A stretch of 14,140 nucleotides of DNA from an uncultured Chloroflexota bacterium (GCA_937967325.1 CALBSQ010000032.1:1-14140); one strand, 5' to 3'; shown: positions 1-6,701, numbered from the stretch's first letter. Numbers and translations: made by a program. The notes: generated by a model from the letters alone, not told the origin.

Positions 1-55
1 CTCCGGCGCGGGCGCCCGCGGCCGATTGCGTGGCGATCGTCGTATCCACCACATA
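1..55 (-). pseudogene. 3' fragment of host gene interrupted by the element (left side)
   Basis: Read on the minus strand, bases 55 to 1 continue without a stop in the same frame as the right host flank once the element is removed. The peptide across the joint includes GVWESYVVDTTIATQSAAG. With the element present this 3' part is cut off from its start. The frame stays open leftward out of the element through 56-118, with GTG and TTG codons close to the junction, so a restarted product is conceivable. GVWE followed by an S-A-x-x region faintly recalls the C-terminal part of TCP-1/Cpn60-type chaperonins, but 31 codons are too few to name it. Confidence 0.5.
42..55. repeat. att core, left copy (attL)
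   Basis: GTATCCACCACATA, identical to 14086-14099. Bases outside the two copies differ (cgtc before this one, cttg before the other; caca after this one, gctc after the other), so the identity is sharply limited to 14 bases, as for a recombination core. The symmetry centre of the rebuilt attP falls between bases 45 and 46, making TC the likely exchanged dinucleotide. Confidence 0.85.
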
Positions 56-57
56 CA

Positions 58-73
58 CAACAGTCACCAATGC
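58..73. promoter_or_regulatory. int: Left arm of attP (integrase binding half-site)
   Basis: CAACAGTCACCAATGC here is the reverse complement of 14062-14077 at 14 of 16 positions. In the circular form the two arms lie 24 bases apart with the core between them. Large serine integrases bind attP through paired zinc-ribbon/coiled-coil half-sites arranged this way. The assignment comes from symmetry plus family knowledge and has not been tested. Confidence 0.65.
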
Positions 74-86
74 AGCTATCGCGACG

Positions 87-166
87 GCAGGGGAAAACGA
101 CCTGTGTTGGTATCGTGCGTCTTGTCGCGGCTATGACCGCCCGACAAGGCGTTGCTAGTCCCCTGC
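87..166. other. Nested inverted repeats near the left end
   Basis: GCAGGGGA at 87-94 pairs with TCCCCTGC at 159-166. Inside it CTTGTCG at 121-127 pairs with CGACAAG at 142-148. Together they can fold into one nested stem. There is no T-run, so it is not a typical terminator. It could be an accessory protein site, a small structured RNA, or a shield against read-through between host and element. Confidence 0.35.
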
Positions 167-214
167 GACATGCACGTGGTACCACTCTCAGGGAATGTCG
201 AACAGGGGGATGTC

Positions 215-736
215 GTGGTAGTTTGCCAGTCGCCGTCAGGCGCTTTGCCCTCGACCGCCGTGTCGCTCGCTGTAATGCGCCGACGCTTGCGTGAGTATGT
301 GCGTGAGTTCCTATTCTCCCCCCTGGAGCCACGCCCAAACCTCCGCCTCGTCCTGGAGGGTGAGCTGCCCCCCGACGCCGAGGCGGCCTACGGCGCCCGA
401 CGCAGCCCCAACAAGCGCGACCGGACCCTCGCTACCGTGCTGGACAGCTCCCATTGGCGAATCCATTTGAACTATCTGGCTCGCCAGCACGCCCCCATCA
501 CCATTCCCCACGCGGTGGTGGAGGCGGCCTTCTCTACCCGCCTCGGAGCCGCCGATCAGGCGGCGCTCCTCGGCATCGCCCGCCGCGTTGACGAGGATCG
601 GGTCATGCGGAAGTATCGCCTCGGCAGCCATCGCGGCGTCATGTTCCGCTATAGCGACGCCCTCGACCGCTTCCTCGCCATCCTGCTCCGATCCGCCGAC
701 AGCGAGCGCATAATCTACGTCGTTCGTCAACACTAG
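215..736 (+). CDS. Hypothetical protein (173 aa)
   Basis: I do not recognise this protein. The frame is open from 152, but the first codons read like non-coding sequence. The best start is GTG at 215, five bases after AGGGGG; ATG at 275 is a second option (153 aa). The product is mostly helical-looking and rich in Arg and Leu, with no Cys cluster and no membrane segment. Its last third (positions about 130-173) is charged with a hydrophobic helix (FLAILL) near the end. It stands alone: the stop is followed by inverted repeats and a clear terminator, so it is probably a single-gene transcript next to the left end. The opposite strand is also open over 311-733, but that product is Gly/Ala/Glu-rich and looks like a shadow frame. 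Confidence 0.5.
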   Translation: MVVCQSPSGALPSTAVSLAVMRRRLREYVREFLFSPLEPRPNLRLVLEGELPPDAEAAYGARRSPNKRDRTLATVLDSSHWRIHLNYLARQHAPITIPHAVVEAAFSTRLGAADQAALLGIARRVDEDRVMRKYRLGSHRGVMFRYSDALDRFLAILLRSADSERIIYVVRQH

Positions 737-759
737 CGTTCACTAGCGTTCACGAACGA
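720..759. repeat. Inverted repeat with internal direct repeat at gene end
   Basis: TCGTTCGT (720-727) is the exact reverse complement of ACGAACGA (752-759). Between them CACTAGCGTT occurs twice in tandem (731-740 and 741-750). It overlaps the stop codon of the upstream gene. It may be part of a transcription end or a protein site. Confidence 0.4.
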
Positions 760-762
760 ACA

Positions 763-796
763 CGTACCCTACCGGGGCTTCCTCTGGTAGGGTACG
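763..796. repeat. Perfect 11-bp hairpin
   Basis: CGTACCCTACC (763-773) and GGTAGGGTACG (786-796) are perfect reverse complements with a 12-base loop. No T-run follows directly, but a T-tailed hairpin begins 16 bases later, so the two could act together as a double transcription stop. Confidence 0.6.
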
Positions 797-811
797 GCAA
801 GCTGGGTAGGC

Positions 812-841
812 CGGCCCCATTACATGAGGGCCGCTTTTTTT
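812..841 (+). terminator. Rho-independent terminator
   Basis: CGGCCC (812-817) pairs with GGGCCG (828-833) across a 10-base loop, followed at once by CTTTTTTT (834-841). It would end the transcript of the gene at 215-736 and insulate the regulator trio downstream. Confidence 0.75.
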
Positions 842-930
842 CGTCGCCACGTCCCGGATAGACGCGCACTCCGCAAACCGCCGGATATTTAGCCCCCCCC
901 GTTTCAAGCCGCTGGTCTTGCCTTGCGCTC

Positions 931-1028
931 GAAAGGAGAAGCCCACCCATGTCCGCCTGATCCCTAGCGTATCCCTCTGCCGGGACAACTGTCCCAACCG
1001 GCAGGGGGTATTCCCTTGTGATGGGACA
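931..1028 (+). promoter_or_regulatory. Structured leader with a three-codon ORF before the regulator gene
   Basis: AAAGGAG at 933-939 precedes ATG TCC GCC TGA (949-960) with good spacing, a start followed almost at once by a stop. Downstream, CTGCCGG (977-983) can pair with CCGGCAG (998-1004). An overlapping alternative pairs TGTCCCA (990-996) with TGGGACA (1022-1028). The two stems cannot form together, as in attenuation or translational switches. The rest of the 737-1052 gap holds only the hairpins and terminator listed separately. I see no convincing -35/-10 pair. Confidence 0.35.
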
Positions 1029-1052
1029 CACACCCGAAAGGAACCCTCAGCA

Positions 1053-1316
1053 ATGGGAAGCGCCTTCCCCAACCTGATCCGCAAGCGTCGGGCCGAGTTG
1101 TGTCTGACCCTTGATGACCTGGCGCGTTCGCTCGGTCGGAGTCGTTCGAGCGTCCACAGCCTGGAGCGTTGCTTGCCCGTCCGGCTTCCACCGGATGATC
1201 TGATCCGGCGGCTAGCGAGCGTGCTTGAGCTGCCACCCGACGTGCTCAGGCAAGCCCTAGTTGCGCCGGATTCCGCCCCTTCGTCCGTCGTGCCCGGCAA
1301 CTGGAGCAGCCGGTGA
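1053..1316 (+). CDS. XRE-family HTH transcriptional regulator (87 aa)
   Basis: A small DNA-binding regulator of the Cro/C1 (XRE) type. Residues about 6-65 show the expected five-helix pattern: an N-terminal helix LIRKRRAEL, then LTLDDLARSLGRSRSSVHSLE, where LDDLARSLG and RSSVHSLER are the helix-turn-helix pair, then LIRRLASVLELPPDVL. The frame is open from 918, but ATG 1053 is preceded by AAAGGA and the protein starts where family members usually do. It overlaps the next gene by four bases (GTGA at 1313-1316), so the two are probably translated as a coupled pair. It probably controls the element's own replication or excision genes; which promoter it binds cannot be read here. Confidence 0.8.
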   Translation: MGSAFPNLIRKRRAELCLTLDDLARSLGRSRSSVHSLERCLPVRLPPDDLIRRLASVLELPPDVLRQALVAPDSAPSSVVPGNWSSR

Positions 1317-1504
1317 GCACGCCAATGGAACGGAGGCCCGCTCCGCGCGGCAAGCTGGCCCTTGTCCCCACGCAACACCGCCCGCCAGCCACACCGCTGG
1401 ATATCCCAGCCCCCGACCTAGACCGCCTCGCGGTCGCCCTCTGCCGCTGCCTGGCTGCCTGTTGGCGCAAGCACGAAGCCGCCAAGGACGCCAAGGCCGC
1501 ATGA
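1313..1504 (+). CDS. Small hypothetical protein (63 aa)
   Basis: Not recognised. The GTG start lies in the GTGA overlap with the XRE gene and has GGAG seven bases upstream. The stop TGA overlaps the ATG of the next gene in an ATGA. This double coupling is the main reason to accept it as real. The N-terminal 30 residues are Pro- and Arg-rich and probably disordered. The C-terminal half (about 31-63), LDRLAVALCRCLAACW followed by Lys/Ala, is a likely amphipathic helix with three Cys. A partner or co-regulator of its neighbours is possible, but nothing in the sequence shows it. Confidence 0.55.
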   Translation: MSTPMERRPAPRGKLALVPTQHRPPATPLDIPAPDLDRLAVALCRCLAACWRKHEAAKDAKAA

Positions 1505-1884
1505 CGATGATCCCTAACGCTGATACGGAAGCGCCGTCAAAACGGCCCGCTGCGACCGCTAATGGCGTAATCCACGGCCCCTCAGAGCCGCTGCAAGCCA
1601 ACGATGGGGATACCGACAAGCCACAGCGGAATCCGGTGACCGGCAAGCGCATCTCCGGCTGGTGGCTGAGGCCCGGCTATGCCCCGGGCGCCATCTGCCA
1701 TGCGGATATGCGCGGTATCGACGCCCGGTGCTGCCCGGCATGCGGCTACACCGTCTGCCCGTCATGCTGGCGCGATAGCAGGTGCAGCAGGTGCGAGTCC
1801 GTTGGCGCCCACACGGCAGGTAAGCAGGCGGTACAGGCATACCACGATGCGATGCAACGGCTACACGAGCAGGCGACGCACTGA
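1501..1884 (+). CDS. Zinc-ribbon (treble CxxC) protein (127 aa)
   Basis: The first ~50 residues are low-complexity and hydrophilic. Residues 53-98 hold a Cys-rich module, with pairs at 78/81 (CPAC), 86/89 (CPSC) and 95/98 (CSRC) plus Cys 66 and 77, suited to binding one or two zinc ions. Small zinc-ribbon proteins like this often bind nucleic acid or act as protein adaptors in mobile elements; the exact role is unknown. The frame is open upstream to 1261, but ATG 1501, in an ATGA overlap with the previous gene, fits operon coupling. A second ATG follows at 1507. A strong hairpin at 1896 closes the operon. Confidence 0.65.
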   Translation: MTMIPNADTEAPSKRPAATANGVIHGPSEPLQANDGDTDKPQRNPVTGKRISGWWLRPGYAPGAICHADMRGIDARCCPACGYTVCPSCWRDSRCSRCESVGAHTAGKQAVQAYHDAMQRLHEQATH

Positions 1885-1895
1885 GCACACGACGC

Positions 1896-1928
1896 GCCGC
1901 CGGGACTGCTCGAAGTCCCGGCGGCTTA
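1896..1928 (+). terminator. Strong hairpin, probable terminator of the regulator operon
   Basis: GCCGCCGGGACT (1896-1907) and AGTCCCGGCGGC (1914-1925) form a perfect 12-bp stem with a six-base loop, followed by a weak TTAGATTAG tail. It lies directly after the zinc-ribbon gene. The poor T-run lowers confidence in intrinsic termination, but the position and stem strength fit. Confidence 0.55.
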
Positions 1929-1950
1929 GATTAGGTAAGGATTAGCTTAC

Positions 1951-2007
1951 ATGATACCACAGACCAACCGCAATGCCAAGGGCCAAGGGGGTGACCGGTG
2001 GGCATAG
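1951..2007 (+). CDS. Possible 18-codon leader peptide before the primase-like gene
   Basis: ATG 1951 is preceded by AAGGA at 1936-1940 and by a short inverted repeat GTAAG/CTTAC. The frame reads MIPQTNRNAKGQGGDRWA and stops at 2005-2007, overlapping the GTG start (1998) of the next gene by ten bases. Such an overlap could couple the two genes. It is too short for codon statistics to help, so chance is a fair alternative. Confidence 0.3.
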   Translation: MIPQTNRNAKGQGGDRWA

Positions 2008-2708
2008 CTGCCTCTCAGCGATTCAGCCGTAGCCGTCCGTGCCCTATCTGCGGCGGCTGGGATCAGGAACCGCGCGCTCAGGGTGTCAGATGCTACGGCT
2101 TCCTCAGCGACGATGGCAAGTTTGCCTACTGCACGCGCGAGGACCGCGCCGGCGGCCTGCCATTGAAGCCGAACAGCGACACCTACAAGCACCTGCTGGC
2201 CGGTGCTTGTCGGTGCGGACGGCAACACGGCCCTGACCTGAAGCCGCGCATCGTCGCCACATATCCGTACTGCGACGAGTCCGGCGCGCTCCTCTACGAA
2301 GTGGTTCGGGTGGAGCCCAAGACCTTCCACCAGCGGCGCCCAGATGGCGCTGGCGGCTGGCTGTGGAACCTTGGCGATGTGCGGCGGGTGCTCTACCGGT
2401 TGCCCGGCCTCTTGGCGGAGCCTCGCCGCGCCGTGTTTGTCGTCGAAGGCGAACGCGATACCGATACCCTCATCGGAATGGGATTGCTCGCCACGACCAA
2501 CGCCGGCGGCGCTCTGAAGTGGCGCCCGGAGTATGCCGAGCCACTCGCCGGACGACCCATTATCATCCTGCCCGACAATGACGGTCCTGGACGCCGACAT
2601 GCGCTCATGGTCGCCCAGTCCCTTCATGGTGTGGCGGCGAGTGTCCGCGTTGTGGAGTTGCCCGGCCTTCCGCCCAAGGGCGATGTCTCCGATTGGTTGG
2701 AGCTGTGA
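1998..2708 (+). CDS. Zinc-ribbon/TOPRIM primase-like replication protein (236 aa)
   Basis: Resembles the primase half of plasmid and phage replication modules, which lay down RNA primers for DNA synthesis. An N-terminal zinc ribbon has Cys 15, 18, 32 and 45 (CPIC near the start). A TOPRIM-like domain occupies about 140-230: VVEGERDTDTL carries the conserved glutamate (150), and LPDNDGPG carries the DxD pair (193, 195) that binds metal. The protein ends soon after GDVSDWLEL, a typical end for this group. It has no helicase domain; that function seems to be supplied by the next gene, whose GTG start overlaps this stop by four bases. GTG 1998 has AAGGGGG about six bases upstream. Confidence 0.8.
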   Translation: MGIAASQRFSRSRPCPICGGWDQEPRAQGVRCYGFLSDDGKFAYCTREDRAGGLPLKPNSDTYKHLLAGACRCGRQHGPDLKPRIVATYPYCDESGALLYEVVRVEPKTFHQRRPDGAGGWLWNLGDVRRVLYRLPGLLAEPRRAVFVVEGERDTDTLIGMGLLATTNAGGALKWRPEYAEPLAGRPIIILPDNDGPGRRHALMVAQSLHGVAASVRVVELPGLPPKGDVSDWLEL

Positions 2709-4129
2709 GGACGCGTGAGGAACTGGAGCAGTTAGTCAAAGCGACGCCGGAATGGTCGCCGGAGCATTCCCAAAATGATGGTTTTGCTGGTTTACCCTAT
2801 ACAGTGAAACCAGCATCCGGGCTACAGCTAACGGCGCCGGAACCGCCGTGGCCTGAATCCCTGCACGAGGATGCTTACCACGGACCCATGGGTGACTTCG
2901 TGCGAGCCATCGAGCCACACACCGAGGCCGACCCCGCAGGCGTGCTGGTGCAAGGACTCGTCGCGTTTGGCAACGTTGTGGGCCGGGCACCGTACTTCCC
3001 CGTGGAGGCGGATTACCACCGGACCAACCTGTTCTGCGCCCTGGTCGGGCGCACCGCGAAGGGGCGGAAGGGGACCTCTTGGGGCCAGACATTCGCCCTC
3101 TACCGTGCGGTCGATGAGGCTTGGGCCAATCACTCCATCCAGGCCGGGCTATCGTCCGGGGAAGGGCTGATCTGGGCCGTGCGCGATGCCATTGTCTCGC
3201 ACGAGCCGGTGAAGGAGAAAGGCCGCGTTGTGGACTACCAGGATGTCGAAAACGACCCCGGCGTCGCGGACAAGCGGCTATTGGTGGTGGAGACGGAGCT
3301 TGCTTCCACGCTCCGGGTACTGGGACGGGAGGGAAATACGCTGTCCGCGGTCATCCGCAACGCATGGGACACCGGCGATTTGCGGGTGCTGACGAAGAAC
3401 AGTCCGGCCCGCGCAACGGGCGCCCACATCAGCATCATCGGCCATATCACCAGAGATGAGGTGCTCCGCGAGTTGCGGAGCACGGAAGCGGGAAACGGTT
3501 TCGCCAATCGCTTCCTGTGGGTCTGTGTGCAACGATCCAAGGTCTTACCGGAGGGCGGCCAGCTCCACACCGTAGACATGGGTCCGCACCATCGCCGTTT
3601 CGAGGACGCCGCCCTGTTCGCCCGGTCAGCCGGGGAGATGAGCCGTGACGAGCAGGCGCGCGGCATCTGGCGGGATGTGTATGAGGCCCTGTCTGATGGG
3701 CGCCCTGGCTTGTTCGGGGCGGTAACGGCGAGAGCTGAGGCCCAAGTCATGCGCCTAGCGTGCATCTACGCGCTACTCGACCGCACCACGGTAATCCGCC
3801 GCGAGCACTTGAGGGCGGGCCTGGCCGTCTGGGGATACTGCGAGGAATCCGCTCGGCACATCTTTGGCGAGGCGTTAGGCGCCCCGGTGACCGACGCGCT
3901 CCTGGATGCCTTGCGAGCCGCCCCGGAGGGGCTGACCCGCTCGGCAATACGGGGGGACCTGTTCAGCCGCAATCAGGAATCCGCCAAGATCGAAGCGGCC
4001 CTCCACGCCTTGCAGGATCGTGGCCTGGTGAAGTCGGAGCATGTCGCCCCGGATGGCGGCAAGGGCCGGCCAGCGGAGCGGTGGCGCTACGTCGGGGGGC
4101 CGCGAATCGAGGAGTCAACTGGATCATGA
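2705..4129 (+). CDS. DUF3987-like P-loop ATPase/helicase partner of the primase (474 aa)
   Basis: Probable replicative ATPase acting with the primase encoded just upstream. Residues 115-125, GRTAKGRKGTS, form a variant phosphate-binding loop with Arg where the classical Walker A has Lys and a Lys one place later. From memory this GRTxKxRKGTxW form is usual in the DUF3987-like proteins of high-GC bacteria. LLVVETELAS (192-201) fits Walker B, and ISIIGHIT (242-249) fits a sensor strand. The last ~80 residues (from about 390) look like a winged helix ending in GRPAERWRYVG, a likely DNA-binding domain. GTG 2705 overlaps the primase stop as GTGA. A TTG four codons earlier is possible but less likely. 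The stop overlaps ATG 4126 as ATGA. Confidence 0.75.
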   Translation: MRTREELEQLVKATPEWSPEHSQNDGFAGLPYTVKPASGLQLTAPEPPWPESLHEDAYHGPMGDFVRAIEPHTEADPAGVLVQGLVAFGNVVGRAPYFPVEADYHRTNLFCALVGRTAKGRKGTSWGQTFALYRAVDEAWANHSIQAGLSSGEGLIWAVRDAIVSHEPVKEKGRVVDYQDVENDPGVADKRLLVVETELASTLRVLGREGNTLSAVIRNAWDTGDLRVLTKNSPARATGAHISIIGHITRDEVLRELRSTEAGNGFANRFLWVCVQRSKVLPEGGQLHTVDMGPHHRRFEDAALFARSAGEMSRDEQARGIWRDVYEALSDGRPGLFGAVTARAEAQVMRLACIYALLDRTTVIRREHLRAGLAVWGYCEESARHIFGEALGAPVTDALLDALRAAPEGLTRSAIRGDLFSRNQESAKIEAALHALQDRGLVKSEHVAPDGGKGRPAERWRYVGGPRIEESTGS

Positions 4130-4188
4130 AGCCCCAGTCTCGGACTTATGGCGTTTATGGCGTTTATCGCGTAAGGGTGGCACAGTGA
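4126..4188 (+). CDS. 20-codon relay ORF
   Basis: ATG 4126 overlaps the ATPase stop (ATGA, 4126-4129), and its own stop overlaps the next GTG start (GTGA, 4185-4188). It thus fills the gap between two genes and would let ribosomes pass from one to the other. The peptide contains the repeat YGVYGVY, encoded by the 9-bp iterons described separately. It may exist only to carry ribosomes across the repeat rather than to make a functional peptide. Confidence 0.5.
   Translation: MKPQSRTYGVYGVYRVRVAQ
4143..4172 (+). repeat. Iteron cluster, forward (3 x 9 bp)
   Basis: TTATGGCGT occurs at 4146-4154 and 4155-4163, with a one-base variant TTATCGCGT at 4164-4172. Bases 4143-4167 are an exact 25-base inverted copy of 4341-4365. 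Tandem 9-bp repeats next to primase and helicase genes recall iterons bound by replication initiators. An operator or a long mRNA stem are the alternatives. Confidence 0.75.
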
Positions 4189-4580
4189 CGACACGGTATC
4201 TCGATTTAGCGGACCGGGGAGAACGAACGCGGGAGGCGGGTTCGACCCCACCCGACCACCGTGCAGAGCGTCTAATTCAAAGCAAGCATACTGCTATATT
4301 CCCACCGAGCACGGTTCGTGATGGCGCGGTAGGAGACGCCATAAACGCCATAAACGCCATAAGTCGGTCGGCGCCCGGCGCGGGACAGCGCATTGAGGGC
4401 ACATGTGCCTGGCCCGACTGCCGGCATGCGGTGCTTGTCCGTCCGAGTGTCAAGGAGCCTGACAAGCTGGTGCGTATCTGCGCCGATGGTCACCTGCAAG
4501 CGCTCGCCCCCGGCAAGTACAAGGGGAGGGGTGACCTCACGGATGAACAGCTCTGTCTGATCCTGTACGAGCCGGCGTGA
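4185..4580 (+). CDS. Small Cys-containing hypothetical protein of the replication operon (131 aa)
   Basis: Not recognised. GTG 4185 overlaps the 20-codon ORF stop, with AAGGGTGG upstream. The frame is open from 4041, but that earlier part lies inside the ATPase gene. The N-terminal ~65 residues are polar and probably flexible, and include INAINAIS, which is simply the translation of the reverse iteron cluster inside the gene. The C-terminal half (about 74-131) is more ordered: CAWPDC and a later Cys/His region (RICADGHLQAL) suggest a small zinc-bound fold, ending in an acidic helix. Its position as the last gene of the coupled primase/ATPase operon suggests a replication accessory protein or the iteron-binding factor; this is inference from context. 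Confidence 0.55.
   Translation: MTTRYLDLADRGERTREAGSTPPDHRAERLIQSKHTAIFPPSTVRDGAVGDAINAINAISRSAPGAGQRIEGTCAWPDCRHAVLVRPSVKEPDKLVRICADGHLQALAPGKYKGRGDLTDEQLCLILYEPA
4336..4365 (-). repeat. Iteron cluster, reverse (3 x 9 bp)
   Basis: ACGCCATAA, the reverse complement of TTATGGCGT, occurs three times in perfect tandem at 4336-4344, 4345-4353 and 4354-4362. It faces the forward cluster across about 165 bases. The stretch between them includes a locally AT-richer segment (about 4268-4302). The cluster lies within the coding sequence of the 131-residue protein. Confidence 0.75.
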
Positions 4581-4600
4581 GCTGCCCGGCGTACCCCTTA

Positions 4601-4619
4601 GGAAGGCCATGCGCCTTCC
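4601..4619 (+). other. 7-bp hairpin between replication and tape-measure-like genes
   Basis: GGAAGGC (4601-4607) and GCCTTCC (4613-4619) pair across a five-base loop, 20 bases after a stop codon. No T-run follows. It may be a weak or factor-dependent transcription end, or an RNA processing site. The remainder of 4581-4706 shows nothing else clear. Confidence 0.4.
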
Positions 4620-4706
4620 CCGTGTCCGGCTCCCGTGTCCGAGCAACTGGCCCACCCAGGGCCATCCAGCCGGTAGTCGTCGTATCGTATTGAGGATTCA
4701 GGAACA

Positions 4707-6701
4707 GTGTCAGCAAATCAAGCAGCCGTCAGCATCGGCGTGGAACAGGACGCCGCATCGAAGGTCGATCAGATCAACACCGCAGCTCGCCGGCTGCTGA
4801 CGACCGTCAAGGAGCTTCAGCAGGCCAGCAACAGCCGCGCCGATTTCGTCCGGAGTCTGGGCCGGGCGGTGCAGTCCGCCGCGCCCCATGGCGCCCCCGG
4901 CCCAATGCATATCTCCCAACGCTACGACGCGGAGCTACGGCGGGCCGGCTTCCCCCGGCCCAAGGGCGCCGTCGTCGAGCCGTTGGCGCCGGGGGAGCAG
5001 GGGCCGAGCCAGCGAGCCAAACGTGCGAGCCAGCAGGCCCAGGCGCAGTTGTACCTACCGCGCTCCGATACCCAGAACGGCCCCGTCTATGTCCCGGCCT
5101 CCGCCCCGGCGCCGGAATCGACCGTGGGACCATCGCAGCGAGCCAGCGCCCGACGCCGCCGATCCGGCGGCTCCGGTACGCAGGGGGGGACGCCACCGGC
5201 AACAGGGCCAGCTCCAGCGCCGGAAAAGCAAGCCAAGCAGCAAACCGGCCTCCTGGAGCGGATTGCCAATGCCGTAAGCTGGTTGGGTCCGCAATCGCTC
5301 TACGCCGGCCAGGGCGCCGCCTCCGCATTCGGCCTGACCGGCGGCCCGCAACTCGCCATCATGGGCGCCGTCGCCGCCGCCGGTCTACCGTTGATGTTGA
5401 ATACGATGTTCACCGACGCGCTCAAGGGCAGCGTCAACTTCCAGGCCCTCGTCGGCACGGCCCCCGCCGCTGTCGGCACGGAGCCGTCGCTCGCGGCATC
5501 CCAGACGGTCCCGGCCAGCGCCTACTTGTATGGCCTGAAGCAGGACCAGGCCAAGCAGGTCGCCACGGGCCTGGCACAGGGCGGCGTCGATGTCCAGCAA
5601 GGGACTGGCCCCGCCATCGAATCCGCGCTGCAACTGGTCGCCATCCTGGGGGCCGGGACCAAGGATGCCGTGCAGATCGTCCAGGAAGCCATGACCCAGC
5701 TCGGTTTCAGCGCCGATGCGACCGCCCGCCAGATGAGTAACCTGGCGCTGGTGGCGGAGGCCACGGGGGCGCCCGCCGCGAGCCTGACCGCGATTATGGC
5801 GGCGACGCCCAACCTGCAAGCCCTCCCCGGTGGGGGCGCCGATGTGACCGCCGCGTTCAAGCAGACGCTCGGCTCCGACGAACTCGCCAAGCAGTTCGCC
5901 GGCTTCCTGACCGACGCCAGCTTGCAAGGCCAGGCCCGCGTCGCCAACGCTGCCGGCGTGAGCATCGGCCAGGTGAACGCGCTCCAAGGGAGCGCCCAGG
6001 GTCAGGCGCAACTGCTGGACGCGACGCTTGCCCGGTTCCAATCCAACACGGCCCAACTCGGACAGGCCAACGCCATCACGCAGTTGAGCGCCATCACCGG
6101 CGGCCAGATCGACCTGTCCCACAACCTGCCGGAAGCGGAGCACCTGCTGCGCATCGGCACGGGGAGCACGCCCAGCGCCCAGGCCAACCTAGCCCGCATC
6201 ACCACGGAGACGACGGGCCGGCGGATCGCCCTCTCCGGCGGCGTCAACGGGCCGCTCAGCCCGGAGCAGCAGATGGCGCTGGGGCTGGCCGGGCCAGCCA
6301 ACGTCAGGACGCCGCACAGTGTCACCGAGGATGTTGGCGCGATGCTGAGCGGCCTGGGGACGCTTGTCAACGCGGGGCTAGGGGACGCCACCGGGCACCC
6401 GGCCCAGTTCACCCCGGCGCAGCTCCAGACGCTTGCCCAGGAGCCGGGACCAATTGGCGGCATCTTCAGCCAGATGCTCCAGAACCTCCCCGCCAGTAGT
6501 CAGCGGCGCATCCTCGACCCCGCGACGCTTCAGCAGGCGGCAGCGGCGCAACCGCCCGCCCCGGCCCCGCTCCACGGCGAGGTAATCGTCCATCTCCAGG
6601 TGGATCGACAGGGCAACGTCGTCTACCCGCGCAGCATCACCGCCCCAATTGCTAACGGGGCGCAACCGAACTACCAGCTCGGCCCCAAGCCGCCCCAGTA
6701 G
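4707..6701 (+). CDS. Phage tail tape-measure-like protein (664 aa)
   Basis: Resembles tape-measure proteins, long helical proteins that set phage tail length. The start, VSIGVEQDAASKVDQINTAA, has the strand-then-coil form common there. Residues about 70-180 are a Pro/Ala/Gln/Arg-rich linker. A hydrophobic segment follows at 213-235 (LAIMGAVAAAGLPLMLNTMF). Residues about 265-400 match the usual tape-measure core in style: an ASAYLYGLKQDQ... helix, VATGLAQGGVDV, then SALQLVAILGAGTKDAVQIV and alternating Ala-rich helices. The C-terminus has a strand region, GEVIVHLQVDRQGNVV. GTG 4707 has AGGAA just upstream. No other tail or head gene is present, so it may serve a helper phage's tail or do something else, for example in an envelope-spanning structure. 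The call rests on pattern, not alignment. Confidence 0.5.
   Translation: MSANQAAVSIGVEQDAASKVDQINTAARRLLTTVKELQQASNSRADFVRSLGRAVQSAAPHGAPGPMHISQRYDAELRRAGFPRPKGAVVEPLAPGEQGPSQRAKRASQQAQAQLYLPRSDTQNGPVYVPASAPAPESTVGPSQRASARRRRSGGSGTQGGTPPATGPAPAPEKQAKQQTGLLERIANAVSWLGPQSLYAGQGAASAFGLTGGPQLAIMGAVAAAGLPLMLNTMFTDALKGSVNFQALVGTAPAAVGTEPSLAASQTVPASAYLYGLKQDQAKQVATGLAQGGVDVQQGTGPAIESALQLVAILGAGTKDAVQIVQEAMTQLGFSADATARQMSNLALVAEATGAPAASLTAIMAATPNLQALPGGGADVTAAFKQTLGSDELAKQFAGFLTDASLQGQARVANAAGVSIGQVNALQGSAQGQAQLLDATLARFQSNTAQLGQANAITQLSAITGGQIDLSHNLPEAEHLLRIGTGSTPSAQANLARITTETTGRRIALSGGVNGPLSPEQQMALGLAGPANVRTPHSVTEDVGAMLSGLGTLVNAGLGDATGHPAQFTPAQLQTLAQEPGPIGGIFSQMLQNLPASSQRRILDPATLQQAAAAQPPAPAPLHGEVIVHLQVDRQGNVVYPRSITAPIANGAQPNYQLGPKPPQ

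Noticed and set aside
311..733. 140-codon minus-strand frame opposite the first gene
   Set aside because: No ribosome site and low-complexity Gly/Ala/Glu composition; the plus-strand frame has a better start and a terminator behind it.
4143..4365. A CRISPR-like array from the short repeats
   Set aside because: The repeats are 9 bases, adjacent with no spacers and inverted between clusters; this is the pattern of iterons, not of CRISPR.
5385..6143. 252-codon minus-strand frame within the tape-measure-like gene
   Set aside because: Gly/Arg/Leu-rich shadow of a GC-rich gene; the plus frame has organised helices and a sensible start.
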